Positions 1-8,773 of a stretch of DNA of 64,000 nucleotides are shown here, piece after piece. Below the pieces are notes generated by a model. It worked only from the letters and a program-made list of their open reading frames with translations. It had not been told where the DNA came from and ran no database searches. This stretch comes from Mesorhizobium sangaii (GTDB taxonomy: Bacteria; Pseudomonadota; Alphaproteobacteria; Rhizobiales; Rhizobiaceae). Position 1 is the stretch's first letter. Each line of letters begins with the position of its first letter. The DNA is taken from the NCBI RefSeq assembly GCF_014207355.1, contig NZ_JACHEF010000002.1:620001-684000 (forward strand). Reading direction: 5' to 3'. A program made the translations under genes and the position numbers.

Positions 1-114
1 CAAGCAAGGCGGGGTGACTGGGCGGCGGGGCGGCTTCCTGTTTCGGGCCGGGCGACCGGCGGCTCCAAGACCGAAAGCCGCCAGTCCGTTCCCGGCCCTG
101 GGCTGCCGGTCTGA
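1..114 (+). CDS. possible 3' end of an upstream gene (partial)
   Basis: Reading from base 1, frame 1 stays open for 37 codons and stops with TGA at 112-114. The translated tail is rich in Gly, Ser, Arg and Pro and resembles a disordered C-terminus. Nothing in it identifies a family. It could equally be non-coding, so this is only a note that a gene may run in from the left. Confidence 0.2.
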   Translation, partial: QARRGDWAAGRLPVSGRATGGSKTESRQSVPGPGLPV

Positions 115-237
115 AAAGCGCCTGTTTCAGACATTTTGGGATCTATTGCGAAGACATGGAAGCGGACATTGGTCCCTGCATTCGCTAAACCACCAAACGA
201 TTTGCCCTTCATGCCGAGCTCGGCAGGACGAGAACTC

Positions 238-1134
238 ATGATGCATGACGATCAGGTCTCTATCGACATCGATATCGCCCGCCAGATGATCCGCGATCAG
301 TTTCCCCAGTATCGTCATGAGGACATCACCCCGGTCAGATCGTCGGGAACCGTCAATGCCATCTTCCGCATTGGCTCGAAGAGCACGGCGCGGTTCCCAC
401 TGCGGGCGATGAATCCGGCCGAATGCGCCGATATGCTTCGGTCGGAGGCCGCCGCTATGGTCGAGCTTGGAGAACATTGCCTGTTTCCGACGCCTCAACC
501 GATTGGGCTCGGCGAGCCAGGTCCCCACTATCCAATGCCATGGGCATTGCAAACGTGGATTGAAGGCGAGGTCGCCACGCCGCAAGGGCTAAGCGGATCG
601 ACGACGTTCGCCCTGGACCTTGGACACCTCGTGGCATCGTTGCGCCAAGCGGACACACGGGGCCGACCCTTCGATGGGCAAGGACGTGGTGGACAACTCT
701 CCGATCATGACGATTGGATGAATGTTTGCTTTGAAAACAGCGAGGGCCTTCTCGATGTGATCAGACTGCGCGATTTGTGGGCTCGCTTCCGCGAGTTGCC
801 ATCCGCTGGGCCTGTCGTGATGAGTCATAAGGACCTTATCCCAGCAAACCTTCTCGTGCAGGGCGAGCGTCTTGTCGGAGTGCTTGATGGCGGCAGTTTC
901 GGACCAGCCGACCCGTCGCTGGATTTGGTCGTCGCGTGGCATCTTCTGGACCGCGAGCGAAGGACGACCTTTCGGTGGGGCCTTCAAGTTGAGGACCTTT
1001 GGTGGAAGCGTGGTGCTGCTTGGGCATTCCAGCAGGCAATGGGTCTCGTCTGGTATTACCATCGCACCAACCCCGCCATGAGTGCGCTGGGGCGCAGCAC
1101 GATCTCTCGCATTCTCGATGATCCCGACATCTGA
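238..1134 (+). CDS. aminoglycoside phosphotransferase (APH)-like kinase
   Basis: The 298-residue protein has the kinase-like APH fold. The catalytic loop HKDLIPAN matches the HxDxxxxN signature (H197, D199, N204), and the downstream LDGG (D217) occupies the position of the metal-binding Asp of the DFG-like motif. Such proteins phosphorylate small hydroxylated molecules, sometimes aminoglycosides or macrolides, but the substrate cannot be told from sequence. Of the two adjacent ATGs at 238 and 241, the first is preceded by AGGACGAG at 225-232. A longer reading from 136 has no ribosome site. It stands alone, about 130 bp before the next gene on the same strand. The family is fairly sure; a resistance role is not implied. 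Confidence 0.8.
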   Translation: MMHDDQVSIDIDIARQMIRDQFPQYRHEDITPVRSSGTVNAIFRIGSKSTARFPLRAMNPAECADMLRSEAAAMVELGEHCLFPTPQPIGLGEPGPHYPMPWALQTWIEGEVATPQGLSGSTTFALDLGHLVASLRQADTRGRPFDGQGRGGQLSDHDDWMNVCFENSEGLLDVIRLRDLWARFRELPSAGPVVMSHKDLIPANLLVQGERLVGVLDGGSFGPADPSLDLVVAWHLLDRERRTTFRWGLQVEDLWWKRGAAWAFQQAMGLVWYYHRTNPAMSALGRSTISRILDDPDI

Positions 1135-1262
1135 ACTCTGGTAGTCGGCGCGCGCCATTCCGGAACTCGCTCTGGCACAACCCGCTCCGGATTGACCGCC
1201 TCTGTCGCTTGGCGAAAGTTTCACCGCGTGTGTTATGCAGAGCGCAAGCGGAGGCGGAAAAC

Positions 1263-2411
1263 GTGACCCTGACCAATCGAGACATCGTCGAGCTCACGGC
1301 GTGGCGGCGCCAACTGCACCGGCGTCCGGAAATCTCGAATGAGGAGGAGAGGACCGCGAAAGAGGTCGTCGACTTCCTCGCCGATACGGGGCCGGACGAG
1401 GTGCTGACCGGCTTGGGCGGGCACGGCGTCGCGGCGGTCTACGAAAGCGGCAAGGCGGGACCAACGCTGTTGTTCCGCTCGGAACTCGATGCGCTGCCGA
1501 TCCACGAACTTTCGGGCGCGCCACATGCATCGCTGGTGCCGGGCAAGTCGCATATGTGCGGTCATGACGGACACACCGCAATCCTGGCAGCGCTTGGCCG
1601 TCAGCTGGGGCGCGAGAGGCCGGCTCGCGGCCGTGTCGTGCTGATGTTCCAGCCGGCGGAAGAAACCGGCAACGGCGCGGCCGGCGTCGTCGCCGATCCG
1701 CGCTTCGGCGCGATCGCGCCGGATTTCGCGTTCTCACTGCACAATCTGCCGGGCGTGCCGCTCGGCGAGGTCCGGCTCAAGACGGGGGTGGTGAACTGTG
1801 CCTCGCGCGGCATGCGCATCGTGCTGGAGGGCAAGACCGCGCATTCGTCGATGCCCGAGACCGGCATCTCGCCCATGATGGCAATCAGCCAATTGATGCC
1901 GGCCCTGCCCGCGCTCGGGCGCGGAACCTTTGCCGACGACGACTTCAGCATGGTCACCGTCACCCATGTCGAGATGGGCGAAGCCGTGTTCGGCATTGCG
2001 CCCGGCCAGGCCGAGATCTGGGCGACGCTGCGCACCCGGCGCGACGACCGCATGGCCAATTTGTGCGCCGCCGCGGAAGCCCTGGTCACGCGCATCGCCG
2101 CCGAGCATCGTTTGTCGCACCGGTGCGACTATCACGAGGTGTTCCTGGCCAGCGTCAACGCGCCGGAGGCGGTGGAGCATCTGCGGCGAGCACTCGACGA
2201 GGAGGGCGTCCCGCACGGCGAAGAAAACCTGCCGATGCGTGCCTCGGAAGATTTCGGCGTGTTCGGCCACAAGGCGGCATCGGCGATGTTCTTCCTTGGC
2301 GCGGGCGAACGGCACCCGGCGCTGCACAATCCCGATTATGATTTTCCCGACGACCTGATCCCGATCGGTTCAAAAGTGTTCATGCGGACGCTGCGAAACC
2401 TTCTTGGCTAA
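1263..2411 (+). CDS. M20D-family amidohydrolase
   Basis: The 382-residue metallopeptidase is of the hippurate hydrolase / N-acyl-amino-acid amidohydrolase type. It carries the first metal-site motif MCGHDGHT (C99, H101, H104), the catalytic Glu pair in QPAEETGNGA and the late metal ligand motif SEDFG. The middle third is the lid/dimerisation domain of M20 enzymes. The likely reaction is hydrolysis of an N-acyl bond of an amino acid or indole-amino-acid conjugate in the cytoplasm. GTG at 1263 is chosen because GGAGG lies at 1250-1254, eight bases upstream. A TTG at 1209 would add 18 residues but has no ribosome site. The substrate is unknown. Confidence 0.85.
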   Translation: MTLTNRDIVELTAWRRQLHRRPEISNEEERTAKEVVDFLADTGPDEVLTGLGGHGVAAVYESGKAGPTLLFRSELDALPIHELSGAPHASLVPGKSHMCGHDGHTAILAALGRQLGRERPARGRVVLMFQPAEETGNGAAGVVADPRFGAIAPDFAFSLHNLPGVPLGEVRLKTGVVNCASRGMRIVLEGKTAHSSMPETGISPMMAISQLMPALPALGRGTFADDDFSMVTVTHVEMGEAVFGIAPGQAEIWATLRTRRDDRMANLCAAAEALVTRIAAEHRLSHRCDYHEVFLASVNAPEAVEHLRRALDEEGVPHGEENLPMRASEDFGVFGHKAASAMFFLGAGERHPALHNPDYDFPDDLIPIGSKVFMRTLRNLLG

Positions 2412-2590
2412 CGCCGGCCACGGTCAACTCGAATGGAGGAAACCCGGCTCACAGGAACATCGTTTCGTGGACGGAACATCCGATGGCATGAGCGCATTCT
2501 TTGTACGCACCGTCGAGGCCGACTGTGAATCGTCGCCGGGGTGCGTGGGAAATCGGGCCGCAACTGATACAAAAGGGAAAGGGACAAGCA

Positions 2591-3070
2591 ATGGCAATTG
2601 CCAAGAACACGATCTGCCTGTGGTACGACAAGGATGCGGAGGCTGCAGCCCGCTTCTACGCCGAGACTTTTCCCGACAGCTCGGTGAGTGCCGTCCATCG
2701 TGCGCCCAGCGACTACCCGTCCGGCAAGGCGGGCGATGTGCTGACGGTCGAATTCACGGTCGCCGGCATCCCCTGCCTCGGCCTCAATGGCGGGCCGGTG
2801 TTCAAGCACAACGAAGCCTTCTCGTTCCAGATCGCCACCGACGATCAGCAGGAGACCGACCGCTACTGGAACGCCATCGTCGGCAATGGCGGCCAGGAAA
2901 GCGCATGCGGCTGGTGCAAGGACAGATGGGGCGTCTCCTGGCAGATCACGCCGCGCGTGCTGACCGAGGCGATGGCTGCCGGCGGCGATGAAGCAAAACG
3001 CGCCTTTGATGCGATGATGGACATGAAGAAAATCGACGTCGCCGCCATCGAGGCCGCGCAGCGCGACTGA
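2591..3070 (+). CDS. VOC-superfamily protein, 3-demethylubiquinone methyltransferase-like (PhnB type)
   Basis: The 159-residue protein starts with the TICLWYDKDAEAAARFYAE pattern of the PF06983 branch of the vicinal-oxygen-chelate fold, and shows GLNGGP and the C-terminal GVSWQITP typical of it. Members are small beta-alpha-beta proteins, and the annotated methyltransferase activity is generally not demonstrated. The ATG at 2591 follows a purine-rich GGGAAAGGGA stretch. An upstream in-frame ATG at 2501 would add 30 poorly conserved residues. It is convergent with the transporter gene downstream (13 bp gap). Confidence 0.8.
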   Translation: MAIAKNTICLWYDKDAEAAARFYAETFPDSSVSAVHRAPSDYPSGKAGDVLTVEFTVAGIPCLGLNGGPVFKHNEAFSFQIATDDQQETDRYWNAIVGNGGQESACGWCKDRWGVSWQITPRVLTEAMAAGGDEAKRAFDAMMDMKKIDVAAIEAAQRD

Positions 3071-3082
3071 CGACAGGCCCTG

Positions 3083-4009
3083 TCAGACTGTCGCCTCGAT
3101 CGGCTCGGCAAGCTTCGGGTTTGCGCGTGCCGCGATCAGGCAGCCGGCGACGATCAGGCATGCTCCTGTCAGCGTGGTCCAGGTCGCCGCCTCGTCGAAG
3201 AAGAACCAGCCAAGCGCGATCGCCCAGATGAAGGCCGAGTATTCCGTCGGGATCAGATATTGCGCCTCGGCGCGGGCGTAGGACCAGCTCATCAGAAATT
3301 GCCCGGCAAGCGACAGCACCGTCACCCCGGCCAGGGGAAGCCAAAGATTGGTCGGCAGCGCCACCGCGAGCCACGGCGCGGCGAGGCCGAGGAGGATGGC
3401 CACGCAAAGGTTCTGGAACAACATGATCTCGACTGGCTTGGCCAACTGCGCCTGTTGCCGCGCCAGGATCAGATTGTAGCCGTAGAACACCGTCGATACG
3501 AGCACCGCCGCCGTGCCCAGCATGGCATCCTGCGAATAGCTTTCCCGCCCGAACTGGCCGGCCATTATGATCGCGACGCCGGCAATGCCGGCCAGCGATG
3601 CCCAGATCGCCTGCCGCCGGATTCGTTCGCCCAGCAACAACGCGGCGAGGAAGAGGGCGAACAGGGGCGCGACGAAGCTGAGCCCGATCGCCTCCGCCAG
3701 CGGCAGCCTGGCCAGACCCCAAAAGAAGCACATCAGGACGATGCCGACGACAGCGGCGCGCAGCGCATGCAACCGTAGCACCGCAAGGGTTGGCTTTGAG
3801 CGCGGCCCAGCAGACCAAGCCGCACCGGCGACGACGGTCGCGACCATGCTGCGCCACAGCACGGTGTTGTAGACGCCGACGGCGATGACCAGGGTCTTCA
3901 TCGCCGCATCCATCCCCGACAGCAGGAAGATCGCGAACGCGCACACCAGCACCGGCGTCATCGGGGCGACGGCGCCGGCCAGGCTGGGGGTCTTGACGGC
4001 TTCACTCAT
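3083..4009 (-). CDS. DMT-superfamily (EamA) transporter
   Basis: The 308-residue protein is almost entirely hydrophobic, with about ten predicted membrane helices arranged as two EamA repeats of five. The first repeat contains the LxxxxxSFVAPLFALFLAAL pattern that follows helix four in this family. Members export amino acids, metabolites or drugs across the inner membrane, and the substrate cannot be inferred here. The gene starts at ATG 4009 and is followed convergently by the VOC gene. It is not obviously part of an operon, because the glycosylase gene upstream ends about 110 bp away. Confidence 0.85.
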   Translation of the reverse strand: MSEAVKTPSLAGAVAPMTPVLVCAFAIFLLSGMDAAMKTLVIAVGVYNTVLWRSMVATVVAGAAWSAGPRSKPTLAVLRLHALRAAVVGIVLMCFFWGLARLPLAEAIGLSFVAPLFALFLAALLLGERIRRQAIWASLAGIAGVAIIMAGQFGRESYSQDAMLGTAAVLVSTVFYGYNLILARQQAQLAKPVEIMLFQNLCVAILLGLAAPWLAVALPTNLWLPLAGVTVLSLAGQFLMSWSYARAEAQYLIPTEYSAFIWAIALGWFFFDEAATWTTLTGACLIVAGCLIAARANPKLAEPIEATV

Positions 4010-4118
4010 GTGCAGCCGGATATCTCAGAGGAAACGGCAGGACCAGATGGCAGCCCCGTCCATATGGCGGTCCAATCCCGACCGGCTTTTTGTCCGCCGA
4101 GTCAGGGGGTGGTGCTCC

Positions 4119-4721
4119 CTATTCGTTGAGCGATCTCGGACCGCTGACGAACGGGCTCCCCCTGACGTAAAATCGCAGCAGGCGGCTCGCGTCCCGCGAA
4201 ATACCGATCCTGGTACTCCGCCCGATTTCGCCGGGCTCGTCGTCGTCACCATGTCCGAGCCACAGCGGGCCGCGCTGGCAAAGATCGAGCCCGTCGAGCG
4301 AACGATCGATCCGCAACGCCGTGGCGAGCCTTCCCGGTCCTCGCGCCAGGTCGCGCAAGCGCTCGATGCCGCGATTGAGCCGCATGATGGCGATGCCTTC
4401 GAGCGGCTCGAGCGCCCGAATCAGGACGCCGGTTCCGATCCCGGGCACGTCGCTCGAGACATTCAGCATGTATGAGATGCCGTAGGCGAGATAGACATAG
4501 GCGTGGCCGGGCTCGAGAAACAGCGAACGGTTGCGCGGGGTCATCCCCCGGTAGCCATGCCCGGCGGCATCGCCCACGACATAGGCCTCGGTCTCGACAA
4601 TGCGGCCGCTGGCGATGCCTTCCGGTAACTCCCGCACCACCACCTTGCCTATGAGATAGCGGGCGAGAGCGGCCGTATCGTTAGGCAGCTCCGGGCGGGC
4701 GAGTGGGCGGTGGATGACCAT
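4119..4721 (-). CDS. DNA-3-methyladenine glycosylase (AAG/MPG family)
   Basis: The 200-residue base-excision repair enzyme removes alkylated purines such as 3-methyladenine from DNA. The central signature is clear: [19 protein letters not shown] followed by RNRSLF and [10 protein letters not shown], where the Glu of ETEAY corresponds to the catalytic Glu of the human enzyme. The length matches bacterial members. The gene ends 19 bp after the next upstream gene begins its own stop region, in the order NTF2-like gene, then this gene on the same strand, so weak cotranscription is possible. Confidence 0.88.
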   Translation of the reverse strand: MVIHRPLARPELPNDTAALARYLIGKVVVRELPEGIASGRIVETEAYVVGDAAGHGYRGMTPRNRSLFLEPGHAYVYLAYGISYMLNVSSDVPGIGTGVLIRALEPLEGIAIMRLNRGIERLRDLARGPGRLATALRIDRSLDGLDLCQRGPLWLGHGDDDEPGEIGRSTRIGISRDASRLLRFYVRGSPFVSGPRSLNE

Positions 4722-4739
4722 CCTTATGGCGGCCAGGGT

Positions 4740-5120
4740 TCAGGGAATCCGCTCGACCCATTGCGCGCGCGAAGGCCCCGGCTCGAACGGATCGCCGAAA
4801 TACTGCGTCTCGCGGGCCACCTTGCCATCGAGGAACTCCATGATGCTCACCGTGTAGGACGGCCGCCCGTCATAGGCCAGGACATATTCAGTGACCCAGA
4901 GGTCGCCCGCACCGGTGATCCGCCGCACCGTGAAGCGCTTCCGGTTCGGCTGTGCTGCGCGAGACGATTGAATCTTGCGCCGCCCGCGGATGCGCTCGCC
5001 CGATTGCGGATAATCGAGCACCGCATCCTCCCGGTAAATCTCGTGCTCCGCCTCGAAATCGTTCGCGTCTGAGGCCGCCCAATGGCGATCCAGAGCCGCG
5101 CGAATCTCCCCGTCGTCCAT
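4740..5120 (-). CDS. NTF2-like / SnoaL-fold protein
   Basis: The 126-residue protein has the pattern of the nuclear transport factor 2 fold: an N-terminal helix region with DRHWAASDANDFE, then AEHEIYREDAVLDYPQSGE, followed by strands ending in VSIMEFLDGKVARETQYFGDPFEP. These small alpha+beta cones serve as polyketide cyclases, isomerases or binding proteins, and most are uncharacterised. It is the upstream neighbour of the glycosylase gene on the same strand. Function is unassigned. Confidence 0.75.
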   Translation of the reverse strand: MDDGEIRAALDRHWAASDANDFEAEHEIYREDAVLDYPQSGERIRGRRKIQSSRAAQPNRKRFTVRRITGAGDLWVTEYVLAYDGRPSYTVSIMEFLDGKVARETQYFGDPFEPGPSRAQWVERIP

Positions 5121-5209
5121 ATCGAAACTCCTTCACCGCCGATGGGGCCGGCGTATCGTATGCCGGCCTGGGCCGGGACGAGCCGGCTAACAATACCGCG
5201 AGACAGCTC

Positions 5210-6064
5210 TCAGTCGAGTGTCAGTGCAGCCACTTCGCCTTCATTCATCAGCGGCACGAAAATGGTCGACTTGCCGTCGGTGCCGATGTCGGCGCTGCCT
5301 GGCTTGAAATGCGCCAGCGTTTCGGGAGCGGCGCCGGCACGGTAGCGGTAGAGCGTGCCGGTCATGTAGGCGGTGGCGTAGATGGTGTCGCCGATGGCGA
5401 TGACGCCGTCGAGGTTGGCGAATTTCTGCGCGCCGGGCAGAGGCGAAACCGCCTTGCTGGCGAGATCGACCGACAGCAGCCCGCCCGGTTCGGCCGTGCT
5501 GAAATCGGGCTTGATGCCCTTGCCCCAGGAGGCCACGATCAGCCGGCTGCCGTCGGCGAAGACGCCGTTGGGCGAAGCCAGCGCCGCATCCCTGACGAAC
5601 AGCTCCGGCTGGTCGCCGTCGATGCGGTAGATGGCGTCGGCCAGCATGTCGGTGACATAGACCTTGCCGGATCGGTCTGATGTCATGTCGTTGAGGAAGA
5701 CCGCATTCGGTACCGTGATGCTGGAAACCAGTTTTCCGCTGGCGAGATCGACGACGCGGACCTTGGTGATGTCGGCGACATAGAGCTTGCCGCCCGATAT
5801 CGCCATGCCCTTGGGCGCATCCATGCCGTCGGTCCAGTGCTGGGCGACCGTCTTGCCGTCGGTGGACAGCACCGAGAGATAGCCGTTGCCGTCGGCATCG
5901 CCGGGATTGCCGACGATGTTGGAGACGATGATGCGGTTGTTGGCGGCGTCGAACAGCGCCGATTCCGGCTGTTCGAGGCCCGTCGCGCGCCAGAGTTCGC
6001 CAGCCTGGGCGGCGGGCGCCGCCACAATGCCGATGATTGCGAAAAGGGGGATGAAGCGGTTCAT
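5210..6064 (-). CDS. secreted SMP-30/gluconolactonase-like beta-propeller protein
   Basis: The 284-residue precursor has a signal peptide (MNRFIPLFAIIGIVAAPAAQA, cleavage after AQA), so the mature protein should be periplasmic. The rest consists of repeated propeller blades such as GKLYVADITKVRVVDLASG and SGKVYVTDMLADAIYRIDG, ending GTDGKSTIFVPLMNEG. SMP-30 family propellers include lactonases and strictosidine-synthase-like proteins, and the substrate is not evident. The start at 6064 has AGGAGAG just upstream; an in-frame extension to 6202 crosses the divergent promoter and is rejected. It is divergent from the XRE-type regulator, which probably controls it through the palindrome at 6135-6151. 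Confidence 0.8.
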   Translation of the reverse strand: MNRFIPLFAIIGIVAAPAAQAGELWRATGLEQPESALFDAANNRIIVSNIVGNPGDADGNGYLSVLSTDGKTVAQHWTDGMDAPKGMAISGGKLYVADITKVRVVDLASGKLVSSITVPNAVFLNDMTSDRSGKVYVTDMLADAIYRIDGDQPELFVRDAALASPNGVFADGSRLIVASWGKGIKPDFSTAEPGGLLSVDLASKAVSPLPGAQKFANLDGVIAIGDTIYATAYMTGTLYRYRAGAAPETLAHFKPGSADIGTDGKSTIFVPLMNEGEVAALTLD

Positions 6065-6102
6065 GAGTGCTCTCCTGTGATGACGGGGAAGAGCTACGGT
6101 TT

Positions 6103-6151
6103 TCGATACTTTCAGAAAAGGCCGATTACCGCTAGTATCGTAAATCGATAC
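6103..6151. promoter_or_regulatory. probable operator between SMP-30-like gene and its regulator
   Basis: A perfect inverted repeat GTATCG-TAAAT-CGATAC spans 6135-6151 in the 113-bp divergent intergenic region. The same half-site, TCGATAC, recurs at 6103-6109, exactly 42 bp (four helical turns) from the copy at 6145-6151. The arrangement suits binding by the HTH protein encoded at 6178 with control of both genes. This is inferred from position and symmetry only. Confidence 0.55.
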
Positions 6152-6177
6152 CAAACTGCCGGCAAGAGGTGCATCCG

Positions 6178-6978
6178 ATGAACGGTCTGATCTTCGAGGC
6201 ACTGAAGCGGACGCTGAAGGCCAAGGGCGTCACCTATCGCCAGCTTGCCGAACGCATGGGCGTTTCCGAACCGACGGTGAAGCGCATCTTCCACGAGCGC
6301 AACTGCAAGCTCGACCGGCTGATGGAGATCTGCACGGCTGCCGGCGTCGAACTGGAAAACGTGCTCGGCTCGATGAACCGCGGGCCGGGGCCGGTCAACC
6401 ACATCGCGCCGGACATCGAGCGCAAGCTCGCCGGCCGGCCGGCGCTGCTGTTCATCTTCGTCATGCTGTCGGAAAAATTCACCCCCGAAGGCATCATGCG
6501 CTCGCAAGGCCTGAGCGAGGCCTCGATGTTCCTCTATCTGCGCGATCTGGAGGAACTCGGTCTGATCGCCCTCGGCCGGGGTCTCACGGCAAGATTGCTG
6601 GTCGAGACGCCGATCCAGTGGAATTTCGAAGGGCCGCTGAGGCCGCTGTTCGAGATGACCAACAAGAATTTCATCGGCTGGGCCATCACCCATCTCGAGC
6701 GGGAAGCAACCTTCGTCAGCTTCTCCAGGCGGATGCGGCCGGAGACGGCGGAGATGGTGCGGCGCGAGGCGGAGGAGCTCGCCGGGCGTGTCAAATTGCT
6801 TGCCCACCACGACCAGCACACCACGCCGGAGGATGGATTGGTCGGCTACAAATGGACGTTCGCGTTTGGTGCAACACCGTTTCCGGCGATCATGCCGATT
6901 GGGCCGCATCCGCGCGATGCCGGAGCGTTCGATCGGCCCGCCGCCCCTGCAAAGGGACGCCGCCCGTTACCGGCCTGA
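6178..6978 (+). CDS. XRE/Cro-type helix-turn-helix transcriptional regulator
   Basis: The N-terminus (residues about 5-65) is a Cro/CI-type HTH: FEALKRTLKAKGVTYRQLAE, then MGVSEPTVKRIF as the turn and recognition helix. The remaining 200 residues are a helical effector region of unknown ligand with another winged-helix-like stretch (residues about 95-130). The ATG at 6178 is preceded by AGAGGTG at 6165-6171; a GTG at 6169 overlaps that site. The last 20 or so residues are Pro/Arg-rich and read into the dienelactone hydrolase relic that lies antisense downstream, so the native C-terminus may have been altered. It probably regulates the divergent SMP-30-like gene and itself. Confidence 0.78.
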   Translation: MNGLIFEALKRTLKAKGVTYRQLAERMGVSEPTVKRIFHERNCKLDRLMEICTAAGVELENVLGSMNRGPGPVNHIAPDIERKLAGRPALLFIFVMLSEKFTPEGIMRSQGLSEASMFLYLRDLEELGLIALGRGLTARLLVETPIQWNFEGPLRPLFEMTNKNFIGWAITHLEREATFVSFSRRMRPETAEMVRREAEELAGRVKLLAHHDQHTTPEDGLVGYKWTFAFGATPFPAIMPIGPHPRDAGAFDRPAAPAKGRRPLPA

Positions 6979-7183
6979 CACGGCCAATCATCCCGAGCAG
7001 GATAGGGCGCGTTGGGATAGAACAGATCCGGCACCAACACGGTATAGCCCTCTGCAGCCAAGCGTTCCGCCATGCCGCCCAGCGCCGGCCGAACGCATCC
7101 ATGCAGAGAATAACGCCGGGCGCTGCGGTTTTTTGGTGACCTGAACAGGGAAGTTCCGCCTGTCCTGCTTCGGTTTTCACCAT
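6976..7183 (-). pseudogene. relic of a dienelactone hydrolase family gene
   Basis: Reading leftward from 7183, the opening MVKTEAGQAELP and then PGVILCMDAFG match the N-terminus of rhizobial dienelactone hydrolase-like proteins. The continuation MAERLAAEGYTVLVPDLFYP appears in a different frame (start near 7073), and the stretch between ELP and PGV also reads better in another frame. At least two frame changes are therefore needed. Only about 65 N-terminal residues are recognisable, the catalytic Cys/Asp/His region is absent, and the relic ends against the 3' end of the regulator gene. Confidence 0.6.
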
Positions 7184-7331
7184 GATCTTTTTTCCGGATA
7201 TTATAGCTCTCTGCAGCCTCGTTTCAGAATGAAATCACATTCATGATAGAGTTCGCGCACTGATTTGTCAGACTGTAGAGGGCGGGTTTGCCGAATGCGT
7301 GGCACGTCCCCCGTGAAATCGAAGTGATCCT
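6979..7331. other. intergenic region, 353 bp
   Basis: The left two-thirds hold the dienelactone hydrolase relic. The right third (about 7190-7331) is AT-richer and should carry the promoter of the cyclase gene. It contains a short inverted repeat ATGAA-N6-TTCAT at 7229-7244. No clear sigma-70 hexamer pair or other gene was found. Confidence 0.5.
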
Positions 7332-8702
7332 ATGCCGACCGCGCCAACACTTGAACTTCGCCGCCATTCGCGCCTGAAAAATTTGCGGGCGCGCGCAGAA
7401 CGCCAGGGTGCTGCATTGCAGTTCTGGGCGCGTACGGCATCGCTCGCTGTGATCGCCTGCTTCTTTTCATTGATCAGCCGCTGGGATGCTTCGCTGCTCT
7501 TCGTGCTGACGGGCCTCGTGCTGTTCCAGCTCATCGGCCTGATCCAGTTTCTCTTTGCGCGCCGTCGCACGGCGCGATGGTGGATCGGTTACCTCGTCGG
7601 TACGCTGGACATCATTCTGTTGACCGTTCTGCTGGTAACGCCCAACCCGTTTTCCCTGGAGGTCGCGCCGGCCGCGATGCAACTGCGCGAGGGCAGCTTC
7701 AAATTCCTGCTGATTTTCGTATGCCTTGGCGCGCTGACCCTTTCGACATGATTGGCGCTCTATCTTGGCGCGCTCGCGGCCTTGACATGGGCGATCGGGG
7801 TGGGATGGGTGATTTATCATCCGGGAACCGTCATTCCGGCGACGAACCTCTATTCGCTGCCGATGACAGAGCGACTGAACCTTTATCTCAACCCCAATTT
7901 CGTCGATACATTTGCGCAGGCGACCAACGTGTTGGTTGTGCTGATTATCGGCGCGATCATGGCGCTGGTCGTCTTTCGTTCCCGACATCTGTCGGAAGAC
8001 TATGTGAAGGCAGAGCGCGCCCGCGCCAATCTCGCCCGGCATTTTTCGCCCAATGTCGTCGACCAGCTCGCCACCGATGACGAGCCCTTCGGCCCGGTCC
8101 GCCGGCAGGATATCGCGGTGCTGTTCGCCGACATCGTCGGCTTCACACACTATTCCGAGGATCATCCGGCCGAAGCAGTGTTCGAACTTCTGCGTCAGTT
8201 CCACCGTCGCATGGAACAGGTCGTTTTCGACCACCATGGCACCGTCGATAACTATATCGGCGATTGCATCATGGCGACATTCGGGGTTCCGCAAGCCAGC
8301 CATGACGACGCGACTCGGGCCATCCAGTGCGCTGAAGCGATGGTCGCCGCTCTCGAAGACTGGAATGTACAGCGGGTGTCCAGGGGATACCCGCCGCTGG
8401 ACGTTCGGATCGGTGCACAATATGGCGCAGTTGTCATCGGCGCGGTCGGCAGCGAGCGCAATCTGTCCTTCGCGGTGGTTGGCGACACCGTCAACGTCGC
8501 CAGCCGTTTGCAATCACTATGCCGTGAGCTCCGGGCGAATATTTGCTTTGGGTCAGGACTGATTGACGCCGCGAAGGCGGAATCGCCCACGACACAGTTG
8601 AATGCGCGCGATCATGGACCGGTGAGCATCCGGGGCCGGGACGAACCGGTCCATGTCTGGATCGAACATAGAGCCGAAAACCAGGGTGCGGTTTCGGCGT
8701 AA
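7332..8702 (+). pseudogene. membrane-anchored class III adenylate/guanylate cyclase, split by in-frame TGA
   Basis: Codons 1-139 encode a cytoplasmic Arg-rich leader and three or four membrane helices. Codon 140 (7749-7751) is TGA, and the same frame then continues without break to 8702 with another one or two helices and a full class III cyclase domain. That domain has FADIVGF with the metal Asp, YIGDCIMATFG with the second metal Asp, and VVGDTVNVASRLQ. Asn precedes YIGD where many adenylyl cyclases have Lys, a substitution pattern common in rhizobial members. The single stop sits where a CGA Arg or TGG Trp codon would fit. A restart at TTG 7752 has no ribosome site. It may be a true nonsense mutation or a sequencing error. 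Confidence 0.75.
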
Positions 8703-8773
8703 TGTAGGCCGCCATGTGAAACGCCTGCATCCCGGCTGGATGGCGGTGGGCCGCGCCATAAGGGGCATGTCCA

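Noticed and set aside
14..241. 75-codon ORF at the left edge
   Set aside because: No ribosome site, Arg/Pro-rich frame translation, and overlap with the true start of the phosphotransferase.
2454..2498. GGAAC motifs with a possible CATT box upstream of the VOC gene at 2591
   Set aside because: The spacing is 17 rather than 16 and the box lies more than 90 bp from the start; too weak compared with the four listed EcfG-like sites.
5210..6202. Longer SMP-30-like frame starting at 6202
   Set aside because: It would cross the operator and the regulator's own start; the 6064 start has a ribosome site and gives a proper signal peptide.
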